A stretch of 64,000 nt of DNA from positions 1 to 64,000 of the forward strand of contig CAVZQZ010000007.1 in NCBI GenBank assembly GCA_963777565.1. The letters are read 5' to 3'. The notes under the pieces are model-generated. The model was given only the letters and a program-made list of their open reading frames with translations. It did no database searches and was not told where the DNA came from. Made by a program: the position numbers and the translations under genes. Below are positions 52,638 to 61,442 of the stretch, one piece after another. The stretch comes from CALMEC01 sp963777565 (GTDB taxonomy: Bacteria > Actinomycetota > Thermoleophilia > Miltoncostaeales > Miltoncostaeaceae). Each line of letters begins with the position of its first letter. The stretch's first letter is position 1.

Positions 52638-53782
52638 GCCGCCTCCTTCGCGAGCTGGACGGCGCGTTCGGCCGCGGACAGCATCGTGGGTTCCACGACG
52701 ACGTTGGAGGGCGCGCGCTCCTTGATGATCGCGCGGCCCTCCTCCTCGTTGGTGCCGTCCAGGCGGACGACGATCGGGAGTTTCGAGCCGAGCTGCCCGA
52801 TCGCAGTGAGCAGACCCTCCGCGACCTCGTCGCAGCGGGTGATCCCGCCGAAGATGTTGATGAGGAGCGCCTTGACCTTGGGATCGGACAGGAGGACCTC
52901 GAGCGCGTCGACGACCTCCTCGGCCTTTGAGCCCCCGCCCGCGTCGAGGAAGTTGGCGGGCCGACCGCCGGCGAGCGCGACGACGTCGAGCGTGCTCATG
53001 ACAAGGCCTGCGCCATTGCCCAGGATGCCGACGTCTCCGTCGAGCTTGACGTAGGTGACGCCCCTCTCCTGCGCCATCCGCTCCTGGGGGTCCTCGGTCG
53101 TAGCCTCGCGCAGCGCGAGGATGTCGGGGTGGCGGAAGAGCGCGTTCCCGTCGACGGTGACCTTCGCGTCGAGCGCGATGACCCGGCCGTCGGCGGTCCA
53201 GATCAGCGGGTTGATCTCCATCAGCGTCGTGTCGAGGTCGATGAAGCCCTGGTAGAGCCGGAGCAGGATGTCGATGACGCCCTTCATGGCGCCCTCGTCG
53301 ATATCGGCCTCGTAGCAGAGCCGGCGCGCGTGGTGCGGGTGGAAGCCCGAGAGCGGGTCGATGTGCAGCCGCGCGAGCTTGTCGGGGTGCTCCTCGGCGA
53401 CTGACTCGATGTCGACACCGCCCATCGCGGAGAGCATCACCAGCGGCTTCTTCTCGCCGCGGTCGAACGTGATCGACGCGTAGTACTCCTTCGCGATGTC
53501 CGACGCGGCCTCGATCCACACCCGGTGGACCGTGTGCCCCTTAATGTCCATCCCGAGGATCTCGCGAGCGCGCTCCTCGGCTTCGTCGGGATTCTCGGCG
53601 AGCTTGATCCCGCCGGCCTTGCCCCGTCCGCCGACCTGCACCTGCGCCTTCACGACGACCCGCCCGCCGATGCGCTCGGCCGCGGCCCGTGCGGCCTCCG
53701 GCGTCTCGGCCGCCTCGCCGGACGGCACCGGAATGCCGTGGCGCGCGAACAGCTCCTTACCCTGATACTCGAAGAGGTCCAA
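52634..53782 (-). CDS. sucC: Succinyl-CoA synthetase subunit beta
   Basis: 382 residues. ATP-grasp and CoA-ligase domains: MDLFEYQGKELFARHGIPVP, VVKAQVQVGGRGKAGGIKLA, TLMEINPLIW, GLVMSTLDVVALAGG and INIFGGITRCDEVAEGL. It is the nucleotide-specificity subunit. It forms an operon with sucD and complements icd, mdh and the sdh genes in the same window. Confidence 0.97.
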   Translation of the reverse strand: MDLFEYQGKELFARHGIPVPSGEAAETPEAARAAAERIGGRVVVKAQVQVGGRGKAGGIKLAENPDEAEERAREILGMDIKGHTVHRVWIEAASDIAKEYYASITFDRGEKKPLVMLSAMGGVDIESVAEEHPDKLARLHIDPLSGFHPHHARRLCYEADIDEGAMKGVIDILLRLYQGFIDLDTTLMEINPLIWTADGRVIALDAKVTVDGNALFRHPDILALREATTEDPQERMAQERGVTYVKLDGDVGILGNGAGLVMSTLDVVALAGGRPANFLDAGGGSKAEEVVDALEVLLSDPKVKALLINIFGGITRCDEVAEGLLTAIGQLGSKLPIVVRLDGTNEEEGRAIIKERAPSNVVVEPTMLSAAERAVQLAKEAA

Positions 53783-53860
53783 CCGACGTCCTTCCCGCTC
53801 GGAAACGGCTCCCGGGCGGGAACCGCGGGGATCTTACCCGCGGCGAGGTACCCTGCGGGG

Positions 53861-54163
53861 GTGACGGATGACCTGGCGAAGCGCCTGGAGATGCTGCTGG
53901 TGCTCCAGTGGCTCGACGAGGGACGCCCCGAGGACGGGACCGTCGTGCTGTCGGTGTCGACGGCGGTGTCCGAGCTGGGCCTGGAGATCGGGCGTCCCGG
54001 GGTCCTGGCGGTCATGGGCGCGCTCGGCGAGCTGGAGGAGGAGGGGGTCGTGAGGGTTGCCCTCGAGGGGCCCGTCCGCCGCGACCCGCGGGTCACGCTG
54101 GCCGACGAGCTGCGGGCCGATGCCGGCCGCCTCTTCGGCGGCTCCGGAGCGGGGGGCGGCTAA
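53861..54163 (+). CDS. Small helical protein, possibly winged-helix-like, unknown
   Basis: 100 residues from GTG 53861. The N-terminal half (LAKRLEMLLVLQWLDEGRPE, then LSVSTAVSELGLEIGRPGVL) alternates short helices, followed by AVMGALGELEEEGVVRVALE, the pattern of a winged-helix domain (helices then a strand pair). TACCCT at 53849-53854 is 7 nt before the GTG, which suggests a leaderless transcript. It is divergent from sucC. No family recognised. Confidence 0.6.
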   Translation: MTDDLAKRLEMLLVLQWLDEGRPEDGTVVLSVSTAVSELGLEIGRPGVLAVMGALGELEEEGVVRVALEGPVRRDPRVTLADELRADAGRLFGGSGAGGG

Positions 54164-54610
54164 CCGAACGTGAACGCGTCGGCGTGGGTGCCCGACGCGA
54201 GGCGGATGGTGTTCCGGCCGGACCCGGCCGCGCCGAGATCGGCCAGGCTGTAGAGCCCATGGTCGGTGACGACGAGGCGCCCGTCGGGCCGACGTCGGCG
54301 CCGGCGCGGTCGGCGGGGATCGGCCTGCCGTCGAGCAGGACCTGCCCGGCCAGCGGCCTGCCGTCGCCGCCGAGAACCAGGAACAGCCGCCGGGCGCGGA
54401 ACGTGAGGTCGATCGCGAATCCGGCGCCGGCTTCGACGTCCTCCGCGCGATCGTCGCGGTGCCCGAGTAGCCGATGTGGTCCGCCGGGAGCCGGTCGGGC
54501 ACCGCATATCGCTACGGACGACCGGGGCGAACCGGGGGCGTCGAGTCGAAGCGTTCGAGGCGTGAATAGCCGAGGTAGCTCTCCGGCGTGAGTGGCGTAT
54601 GAGCATGTGG
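54163..54610 (-). pseudogene. Decayed DipZ-type thioredoxin C-terminal region
   Basis: Minus-strand pieces in different frames give TPESYLGYSRLERFDSTP (the diagnostic TPE-YLGY motif of DipZ-like redoxins), ADHIGYSGTATI, AIDLTFRARRLFLVLGG, VLLDGRPIPADRAGADV and LVVTDHGLYSLADL, then the ending GTHADAFTFG before the stop. The thioredoxin domain with its CxxC and the CcdA-like membrane part are absent, and at least three shifts occur. It is debris of a disulfide-metabolism gene between a small orf and the Pho boxes. Confidence 0.6.
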
Positions 54611-54711
54611 CGCGGTGTCCGCGACCTTGCGCGCGCGCCGGTGTCGCCGCGCTTCGACGATCGGCCCATTACCTCCGAGGCGGGCCGACGGGATGCCTTC
54701 GCCTGCTGCGT

Positions 54712-54755
54712 GTTCACCTGATTGTCACCACTTCGTCACAGTATCGTCACCGATT
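54712..54755 (+). promoter_or_regulatory. Pho box: four tandem 11-bp direct repeats
   Basis: GTTCACCTGAT, TGTCACCACTT, CGTCACAGTAT and CGTCACCGATT follow each other without gaps. The shared core G-T-C-A-C at fixed 11-bp spacing is the actinobacterial PhoP operator pattern (GTTCACC repeats). It lies 52 bp before the pstS start, so the pst operon is very likely induced by phosphate starvation. Confidence 0.85.
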
Positions 54756-54806
54756 GGAGACCCCCTCCCTGAGAACCTCACGCAGTAACGACCGGGAGGG
54801 AAGAAC

Positions 54807-55922
54807 GTGAATCCGAAGGGACTGATGGCGACCGCGGCGTGCGCCGCGCTCGTCGTGGCCGCAGCCGGCTGTGGAGGGTCGAGCACGAGCTCGACGGGAT
54901 CCGCCGGCTCGAGCACGCCGCAATCCAGCGGGACGATCAACGGCGCGGGGGCGACGTTCCCGGCGCCCGTCTACCAGGAGTGGGCTGCACGGCTCAAGGA
55001 CGCGTCTGGCCTCACCGTCAACTACCAGGCCATCGGCTCCGGCGGCGGGATTGCGCAGTTCACCGCCAAGACCGTCGACTTCGGCGCCACCGACGCCGCC
55101 ATGAAGGACGAGGAGGTCGCGGCCGCCCAGAAGGTCGGCGAGCCCGTGCACGTCCCGACGGTCTTCGGCGCGGTGACGGTGGCGTACAACGTCAAGGACG
55201 TCGCGACCGGACTGAAGCTCGACGGCGCGACGGTCGCGGATCTTTTCCTCGGCAAGATCACGAAGTGGAACGACCCGGCCATCGCCGCCCTGAACTCGGG
55301 GGTGACGCTCCCGGCCACGGACGTCACCGTCTGCCACCGCTCGGACGAGTCGGGCACGACCAAGCTGTTCACCACGTTCCTGAGCGCGTACTCGGCCGAG
55401 TGGAAGTCGAAGGTCGGCAGCGACAAGGCCGTCCAGTGGCCCACCGGCACCGGCGCGAAGGGCAACGACGGCGTCGCGGCCTGCGTGAAGCAGAGCAACG
55501 GGGCGGTCGGCTTCGTCGAGGAGGCGTACGCGCTGCAGAACGACTTCACTACCGCCGCGCTGAAGAACAAGGCCGGCAACTACGTCACCCCGTCGCTCGA
55601 GTCGACCTCGGCCGCCGGGGCGGGCATCACGCTGCCCGCCGACCTGCGGTTCAACACCATCGACGCTCCGGGCGCCGACGCCTACCCGATCGCATCGGCC
55701 ACGTTCCTGCTGGTCTACCAGGACATGTGCAAGGCCGGCTACAGCGAGTCGACGGCCAACGACGTGAAGATCTGGCTCGACTACGCGCTTGGCGACGGGC
55801 AGGCGGTCGCTCCCGATCTGCAGTACGCACCACTTCCGGGCGCCGACGCTGGCCGCGGCGAAAGCCAAGGTCGCGGCCCTGCAGTGCAATGGAACTCCGC
55901 TGACGTAGCATTTCGGCTGTGA
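54807..55922 (+). CDS. pstS: Phosphate ABC transporter substrate-binding lipoprotein (C-terminal frameshift)
   Basis: As read, 371 residues from GTG 54807 (ribosome site GGGAGGGAAG). Lipobox VVAAAGC with Cys21-22, then the phosphate-binding core: INGAGATFPAPVYQEWAARL, YQAIGSGGGIAQFTAKTVDF, GATDAAMKDEE, TVCHRSDESGTTKLFTTFLS and GNDGVAACVKQSNGAVGFVE. The family's usual ending (YAPLP...AAAKAKVAALQCNGTPLT, stop at 55908) is present but in another frame: a shift near 55835-55845 replaces it with unrelated residues and makes the orf run into pstC. This is an indel in sequence or organism; the binding domain itself is complete. Confidence 0.92.
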   Translation: MNPKGLMATAACAALVVAAAGCGGSSTSSTGSAGSSTPQSSGTINGAGATFPAPVYQEWAARLKDASGLTVNYQAIGSGGGIAQFTAKTVDFGATDAAMKDEEVAAAQKVGEPVHVPTVFGAVTVAYNVKDVATGLKLDGATVADLFLGKITKWNDPAIAALNSGVTLPATDVTVCHRSDESGTTKLFTTFLSAYSAEWKSKVGSDKAVQWPTGTGAKGNDGVAACVKQSNGAVGFVEEAYALQNDFTTAALKNKAGNYVTPSLESTSAAGAGITLPADLRFNTIDAPGADAYPIASATFLLVYQDMCKAGYSESTANDVKIWLDYALGDGQAVAPDLQYAPLPGADAGRGESQGRGPAVQWNSADVAFRL

Positions 55923-56938
55923 CGACCGATACCGTGAAGCGCGGCAGGGGGGCCCGCCTGGCACTCGGGCGTGTCGCCCCGTCGCGCCTTCCGGATCGGC
56001 TCCTGAAGTGGGTCCTCGCCGGACTCGCCGGGCTCATCCTGGCCATCATCGCCTTCTTCTTCGTGCGCCTCTACGTCGAGGCGCACCCGGCGTTCGCCAA
56101 ATTCGGCCACCTCGGGTTCATCTTCGACAACGAGTGGAACGTCTCGGCCGGCCGGTTCGGCGCATGGCCGCTCATCGTCGGGACGCTGATCACCTCGGGC
56201 GTGGCCCTCCTCATCGGCATCCCGGTTGCGGTCGCAACGGCCGTGTTCCTCACCGAGCTCTGCCCACGCAAGATGCGGGAGATGCTCTCGACGCTCGTCG
56301 AGCTCCTCGCCGCCGTTCCGTCGGTCGTCTACGGCTTGTGGGGCATCTACTTCCTGATCCCGAAGCTGCGGCCGGCGGAGCAATGGTTCTCCGACACGTT
56401 CGCATTCCTCCCGTTCGTCGGAGGGAACGTCGCCGGCCCCAACTACTTCATCGGCGGGTTGATCCTGGCGATCATGATCATCCCCATCGTCTCCTCGATC
56501 TCCCGCGAGGTGATGGCGACCGTCCCGGCCGAGAACAAGGAGGCGGCGCTCGCCCTCGGCGCGACCCGCTGGGAGATGATCCGCATGGCCGTCCTTCCCT
56601 ACTCCCGCGCGGGCATCGCGGGGGCTGCGATGCTGGGGCTCGGCCGGGCGATCGGCGAGACCATCGCCGTCACGCTCGTGATCGGCAACTCGCCGAACAT
56701 CGGCAACGCGCTCTTCGACCAGGGGTACACGCTCGCAGCGGTGGTGGCGAACGAGTTCGGCGAGGCAGCGTCGGATCCGGTCCACCGGGCGGCGCTGATC
56801 GCCGCCGGGCTCGTGCTGTTCGTGCTGACCCTCCTCGTCAACCTCATCGCGCGCTTCTACGTCGTGCGGGCGGAGCGGGGACAGCGCATCGGAGGGGGCG
56901 AGCGCGGCCTCGAAGAGGCGCTCGACAAGGCGATATGA
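55919..56938 (+). CDS. pstC: Phosphate ABC transporter permease PstC
   Basis: 339 residues, six helices. Basic N-terminus, then LLKWVLAGLAGLILAIIAFF; the permease core has GTLITSGVALLIGIPVAVAT, ELLAAVPSVVYGLWGIYFL and the ATPase-contact EAA loop PAENKEAALALGATRWEMIR. With PstA it forms the channel for inorganic phosphate. GTG 55919 is 10 bp after the restored pstS stop (55908). Confidence 0.95.
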   Translation: MTTDTVKRGRGARLALGRVAPSRLPDRLLKWVLAGLAGLILAIIAFFFVRLYVEAHPAFAKFGHLGFIFDNEWNVSAGRFGAWPLIVGTLITSGVALLIGIPVAVATAVFLTELCPRKMREMLSTLVELLAAVPSVVYGLWGIYFLIPKLRPAEQWFSDTFAFLPFVGGNVAGPNYFIGGLILAIMIIPIVSSISREVMATVPAENKEAALALGATRWEMIRMAVLPYSRAGIAGAAMLGLGRAIGETIAVTLVIGNSPNIGNALFDQGYTLAAVVANEFGEAASDPVHRAALIAAGLVLFVLTLLVNLIARFYVVRAERGQRIGGGERGLEEALDKAI

Positions 56939-57801
56939 GCGAGCTCCAGCCGATCAGCGCCCGCAGGCGCCGCACGGACACCGCGATGCGCGGGCTCATG
57001 GCGGTGGGGACGCTCCTCGCCCTCGTTCCCCTCGGGCTCATTCTGTTCTATCTCATGAGGCGCGGGCTCGGCGCATGGAGCTGGCACTTCTTCACTAGCG
57101 ACCCCACAGGGCGCTTCATCGGCGATCCCGGCGGCATCAAGAGCGCGCTCATCGGGACGATCCTCATCGTCGCCTTGGCGGCGCTCATCGCGATACCGAT
57201 CGGCATCGGGGTCGCCGTGTACCTCGTCGAGTACGGCAAGCAAAGCAAGTTCGCCAACATCGTCCGCTACTTCGTCGACGTGATGACGGGCGTCCCGTCG
57301 ATCGTGTTCGGCCTCTTCATCTACATCGTCCTCATCCTGTCGGGCTCGTTCGGCGGCTTCGCCGCGTGGAAGGGCTCGGTGGCTCTGGCCCTCTTGATGC
57401 TCCCCGTAGTCACCCGGTCGGCCGAAGTCGTGCTGAACCTCGTGCCGAACGGCTTGAAGGAGGCCGGCCTCGCGCTGGGGGCCCCGCGGTGGAGGGTCCT
57501 CTTCCGGGTCATTCTCCCGACCGCCGTCCCCGGTCTCGTCACGGGCTCGCTGCTCGCGGTGGCGCGCGCGGCCGGCGAGACCGCGCCGCTGCTGTTCACC
57601 GCGTTCGCCATCAACGCGACGACCTTCAACCTTGGCGAGCAGATGAACTCGCTGCCCATCCAGATCTTCAGCGACGTGCGCCAGGCGCAGGACCGCATCG
57701 TCGAGCGTGCGTGGGGCGCTGCGCTCGCGCTCGTTGTGCTTATCCTTCTCATGACGCTCGCCGCACGCCTCATCTCGCGCAGGAGCCGAATACAGTCATG
57801 A
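56935..57801 (+). CDS. pstA: Phosphate ABC transporter permease PstA
   Basis: 288 residues. ATG 56935 overlaps the pstC stop by 4 nt. Helices include GLMAVGTLLALVPLGLILFY and LIGTILIVALAALIAIPIGI; the EAA loop is GLKEAGLALGAPRWRVLFRV. Conserved DVMTGVPSIVFGLFIYIV and ARAAGETAPLLFTAFA mark it as PstA. It overlaps pstB by 4 nt. Confidence 0.95.
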   Translation: MSELQPISARRRRTDTAMRGLMAVGTLLALVPLGLILFYLMRRGLGAWSWHFFTSDPTGRFIGDPGGIKSALIGTILIVALAALIAIPIGIGVAVYLVEYGKQSKFANIVRYFVDVMTGVPSIVFGLFIYIVLILSGSFGGFAAWKGSVALALLMLPVVTRSAEVVLNLVPNGLKEAGLALGAPRWRVLFRVILPTAVPGLVTGSLLAVARAAGETAPLLFTAFAINATTFNLGEQMNSLPIQIFSDVRQAQDRIVERAWGAALALVVLILLMTLAARLISRRSRIQS

Positions 57802-58700
57802 GTACCCGTCCATCGAATGCACAGGAGCCCGTCGACGTGACCGTACCGGTGCCGACCCCCGACCCGCGGGCCGAGCAACCCCCGGCCCCGGCGGGACCCG
57901 AGCCTGAGGCGACCGCGGTAGAGGCCGCCGCCGTCACCGCGGGCGCCGGGCGGTCCGTCGAGCTGCGGGACCTTCACGCCTACTACGGCAAGCAGCACGC
58001 GGTGCGCGGCGTCGACCTGACGTTCGCGCCGAACAAGGTCACGGCGATCATCGGTCCGTCCGGCTGCGGCAAGTCGACCCTGGTCCGGTGCATCAACCGG
58101 ATGCACGAGGAGATCAAGGGGGCGTACGCGACGGGCCAAGTCCTGCTCGACGGCCAGGACGTCTACGCGCCCGAACTCGACGTCGTGTCCGTCCGGCGCG
58201 CGATCGGCATGGTCTTCCAGAAGCCGAACCCCTTCCCGACGATGTCGATCTTCGACAACGTCGCCGCCGGGCTGCGGCTCACCGGAACGAAAGGAGTGGA
58301 CCTTAAGGAGCGGGTCGAGCGCTCGCTGGAGGGCGCGGGCCTGTGGGACGAGGTCAAGGACCGCCTCGGCTCGCCCGGCGCCGGGCTGTCCGGCGGCCAG
58401 CAGCAGCGCCTGTGCATCGCCCGGACGATCGCGGTGGAGCCGGACGTGATCCTGATGGACGAGCCGTGCTCGGCTCTCGACCCGATCGCTACGCTGCGGA
58501 TTGAAGAGCTCATCGACGAGCTCAAGACCCGCTATACGATCGTGATCGTCACCCACAACATGCAGCAGGCGGGACGGGTCGCCGACATCACGGCGTTCAT
58601 GCTCACGGGCGAAGTGGTGGAGGTCGGGCCGACCGCCCACATCTTCACCAACCCCGACGACGAACGCACCGAGCAGTACGTCAGCGGCAAGTTCGGCTAG
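57798..58700 (+). CDS. pstB: Phosphate ABC transporter ATPase PstB
   Basis: 300 residues. A Pro/Ala/Glu-rich extension of about 50 residues precedes the ATPase, which is unusual for PstB (typically about 250-260). Walker A IIGPSGCGKSTLVRCINRMH, Q-loop VFQKPNPFPTMSIFDNVAAG, signature LSGGQQQRLCIARTIAVEPD, Walker B VILMDEPCSALDP and H-loop VTHNMQQAGRVAD are intact. It powers phosphate import through PstCA. Confidence 0.95.
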   Translation: MSTRPSNAQEPVDVTVPVPTPDPRAEQPPAPAGPEPEATAVEAAAVTAGAGRSVELRDLHAYYGKQHAVRGVDLTFAPNKVTAIIGPSGCGKSTLVRCINRMHEEIKGAYATGQVLLDGQDVYAPELDVVSVRRAIGMVFQKPNPFPTMSIFDNVAAGLRLTGTKGVDLKERVERSLEGAGLWDEVKDRLGSPGAGLSGGQQQRLCIARTIAVEPDVILMDEPCSALDPIATLRIEELIDELKTRYTIVIVTHNMQQAGRVADITAFMLTGEVVEVGPTAHIFTNPDDERTEQYVSGKFG

Positions 58701-58714
58701 GCACCGGACGAACG

Positions 58715-59404
58715 ATGGAGACCGACGCCCGGCATCGATTCCGCGACGAGCTCGTCGGTCTCGAGGCGGCCACGCTGGAGGGCCTCGACATGGTCGAGGA
58801 GGCGCTGGCGCGGGCGACCGAGGCGCTCGACCGGCAGGACATCCGCCTCGCGGAGCTGGTCATCGCCGACGACGACCGCATCGACGGCCGCTACCTCGAG
58901 GTGCACCAGGGCGTGCTGAGCCTGCTGGCGCGGGAGGCTCCCGTCGCGACCGACCTTCGGATCGTCGCCGCGCTGCTGCACGTCATCCGCCACATCGAGC
59001 GCATGGGCGACCAGTGCGTGAACATCTGCAAGCTCATCCCGCTCACGGGCCACGACCCGCCGGTCCGGGATGAGATCCTCGAGCGGGTCGACGAGATGAG
59101 CCGGCGCGCCCGGATTCAGATCCTCGACGCGAAGCGCAGCTTCGCGACGCGTGACGTGGACCTCGCCGAGGAGCTCGCTCGCAGCGACACGGAGATCAAC
59201 CGCCTCAACCGGGAGATCTTCAACCTCGTCCTCGAGGTCGGTGCCGACTTCGACACGCGGGAGTGGGCGACGCTCATGATGCTGGTCGCCAGGAGCATCG
59301 AACGCATCGGTGACAACGCCGTCGACATCGGCGAACAGGTCGCGTTCGTCGTGACCGGGCTCTTCCGGGAGTTCTCCGACGCATCGCACCCTGCCGGCGG
59401 CTGA
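58715..59404 (+). CDS. phoU: Phosphate-transport regulator PhoU
   Basis: 229 residues, two three-helix bundles. Metal-binding acidic motifs of the family appear as LHVIRHIERMGDQCVNI and MLVARSIERIGDNAVDIGEQ. PhoU restrains Pst transport and signals to the PhoR kinase. It follows pstB by 14 bp; no phoR/phoP pair is in the window. It converges with the biotin carboxylase gene, 18 bp away. Confidence 0.95.
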   Translation: METDARHRFRDELVGLEAATLEGLDMVEEALARATEALDRQDIRLAELVIADDDRIDGRYLEVHQGVLSLLAREAPVATDLRIVAALLHVIRHIERMGDQCVNICKLIPLTGHDPPVRDEILERVDEMSRRARIQILDAKRSFATRDVDLAEELARSDTEINRLNREIFNLVLEVGADFDTREWATLMMLVARSIERIGDNAVDIGEQVAFVVTGLFREFSDASHPAGG

Positions 59405-59422
59405 CGGCCGGCCGCCTGACGG

Positions 59423-61183
59423 CTACGCGACGACCGCGATGCGCTGACTGGCCTGAACCGCATCGCCGGCGGCGACCCCGAGCTCCTTCACCGTCCCGCC
59501 CTGATGGGCGGCGACCTCGTTCTCCATCTTCATCGCCTCGACGATGCAGATCACGTCCCCCGCGGCGACCTCCTGGCCGACCTCGACGAGAACCTTGAGC
59601 ACGGTGCCCTGCATCGGGCTGATGATCGTGTCGCCGGACGCGCCCGCTCCGTGATGCCCGCCACCCGCATGGGCCTTGCGCTCCCGCTTGCGCTTCGGCG
59701 CGCCGCCTCCGACCGCGCCGTCGAGGAACAGGCGCACCTCGAAGCGCTTGCCGTCGACCTCCGCGGTGACCCGCCGCTCGGTGCGCTCCTCGGGCTCCCC
59801 GGCCGCCGGCGCGCCGGCGCCGCCGGCGGTCGGCAGCGGCGTGGCGGTGTCTGACATCGCCGCAAGCTGCGCGTGGCAGGCACCTCCGGCGATGAACTCA
59901 TCCTGGCTCAGGAGCCACTTGTGGAAGGGGATGAGGGTCTTGGGACCCTCGACCACGTACTCGTCGAGCGCGCGGAGCATGCGTTTGCGTGCGGACTCGC
60001 GGTCGACGTCCCAGACGATGAGCTTCGCGACCATCGGGTCGTAGATGGCTGGGATCTCCGACCCTGCCTGCACGCCTGAGTCGACGCGGATCCCGGGACC
60101 GGCTGGCTCGCGGTAGCCGGTGATGCGACCGGGGGTCGGAAGGAACCGATGGGAGGCGTCCTCGGCGTTGATGCGGCACTCGAACGCGTGGCCGCGGGGC
60201 TTGACGTCGCGCTGGCGGATCGACAGCGGCTCCCCTGCGGCGACGCGCACCATCTCGCGGATGAGGTCGATGCCGCAGACCTCCTCGGTGATCGTGTGCT
60301 CCACCTGGATCCGCGTGTTCATCTCCAGGAAGAAGAACTCGTCGCCCGACACGAGGTACTCGCACGTGCCCGCGGAGCGATAGCCCACGGCCTGCACGGC
60401 GCGCACGGACGCCTCGCCCATGCGCTTGCGAAGGTCCGGTGACACGACGGGGCTCGGCGTCTCCTCGACGAGCTTCTGGTGGCGGCGCTGCACCGAGCAG
60501 TCGCGCTCGCCCAGGTAGATCGCGTTGCCGTGCGCGTCGGCGAGGATCTGGATCTCGACGTGGCGGGGATCCGGCAGGTAGCGCTCCAGGTACACCACCG
60601 AGTCGGCGAAGAACTTCTCCGACTCGCGACGCGCGCCCTCGAACGCGTCCTTGAGCCCGCCGGGCTCCAGCGCGACGCGAAAGCCCTTGCCGCCACCACC
60701 CGCCGCGGCCTTGACCGCGACCGGGTATCCGATCTGCTTTGCGATCGCCCGGGCCTTGGCCAGGGTCGGAACCTCCTCGCGCACCCCCGGAACGATCGGC
60801 ACGCCCGCCTCGTGCATCAGCGCCCGCGCGCCGATCTTGGACCCCATCGCGTCGATCGCCTCGGGTGGGGGACCGATGAACACGATGCCGGCCTCGGCGC
60901 AGGCGCGGGCGAACGTCGCGTTCTCCGCGAGGAAGCCGTAGCCGGGGTGGATCGCCTCGGCGCCCGCCCGCAATGCCGTCTCGAGGATCGCCTCGATCTT
61001 GAGATACGACTCGGTGGCCGGACCGGGACCGATCAGGAACGCCTCGTCGGCGTGGCTCACGAACAGCGCGTCGCGGTCGACCTCGCTGTAGACCGCCACC
61101 GACGCGATCCCCATCTCGCGCAGCGTCCGGAACACCCGGATCGCGATCTCCCCACGGTTCGCCACCAGGACCTTACGAAACAT
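59423..61183 (-). CDS. Acyl-CoA carboxylase alpha subunit (biotin carboxylase plus BCCP)
   Basis: 586 residues from ATG 61183 (GGGGAGCGG upstream). Biotin carboxylase domain: KVLVANRGEIAIRVFRTLRE, GYGFLAENATFARACAEAGI, ATP-grasp KAAAGGGGKGFRVALEPGGL, EMNTRIQVEHTITEEVCGID. After an Ala/Gly linker, the C-terminal BCCP domain ends with VICIVEAMKMENEVAAHQGG, whose Lys carries biotin. With the carboxyltransferase at 61439 it carboxylates acetyl-CoA and/or propionyl-CoA. Such fused alpha chains (AccA type) are standard in actinobacteria. Confidence 0.95.
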   Translation of the reverse strand: MFRKVLVANRGEIAIRVFRTLREMGIASVAVYSEVDRDALFVSHADEAFLIGPGPATESYLKIEAILETALRAGAEAIHPGYGFLAENATFARACAEAGIVFIGPPPEAIDAMGSKIGARALMHEAGVPIVPGVREEVPTLAKARAIAKQIGYPVAVKAAAGGGGKGFRVALEPGGLKDAFEGARRESEKFFADSVVYLERYLPDPRHVEIQILADAHGNAIYLGERDCSVQRRHQKLVEETPSPVVSPDLRKRMGEASVRAVQAVGYRSAGTCEYLVSGDEFFFLEMNTRIQVEHTITEEVCGIDLIREMVRVAAGEPLSIRQRDVKPRGHAFECRINAEDASHRFLPTPGRITGYREPAGPGIRVDSGVQAGSEIPAIYDPMVAKLIVWDVDRESARKRMLRALDEYVVEGPKTLIPFHKWLLSQDEFIAGGACHAQLAAMSDTATPLPTAGGAGAPAAGEPEERTERRVTAEVDGKRFEVRLFLDGAVGGGAPKRKRERKAHAGGGHHGAGASGDTIISPMQGTVLKVLVEVGQEVAAGDVICIVEAMKMENEVAAHQGGTVKELGVAAGDAVQASQRIAVVA

Positions 61184-61442
61184 CCGCTCCCCGTATCCCT
61201 TCGTCGATTGCCGCGCGGCGCCACCCCGAGCGGTAGGCCCACGGCAGGTCGGGCTCGCGATGAGCACCCTCGGCCTCCAGGAGCACCTCCACCGCTGCAA
61301 TGACGGCAGCGGCCTCCTCGCCGGTCGGGCTTCCATACGCCGCCTCGAACACGGCACTTGGGCGGCCTATGAATCGCCCTTCGGTCGATTCAAACGTTCT
61401 CGACGGCTGGATTCCGGCGACGACTTCGGCCGAAACGGTCAC
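61173..61442 (-). CDS. Acyl-CoA carboxylase epsilon-like subunit
   Basis: 89 residues. The GTG at 61442 overlaps the carboxyltransferase stop (GTGA) and the 3' end overlaps the alpha gene start, so it is translated between the two. The C-terminal part GSPTGEEAAAVIAAVEVLLE followed by PWAYRSGWRRAA matches the short epsilon subunit (AccE/PccE) that boosts actinobacterial acyl-CoA carboxylases (G-x-PT-x-EE-x-AA...W...W). The N-terminal 30 residues are variable. It is easily missed because of its size and double overlap. Confidence 0.75.
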   Translation of the reverse strand: MTVSAEVVAGIQPSRTFESTEGRFIGRPSAVFEAAYGSPTGEEAAAVIAAVEVLLEAEGAHREPDLPWAYRSGWRRAAIDEGIRGADVS

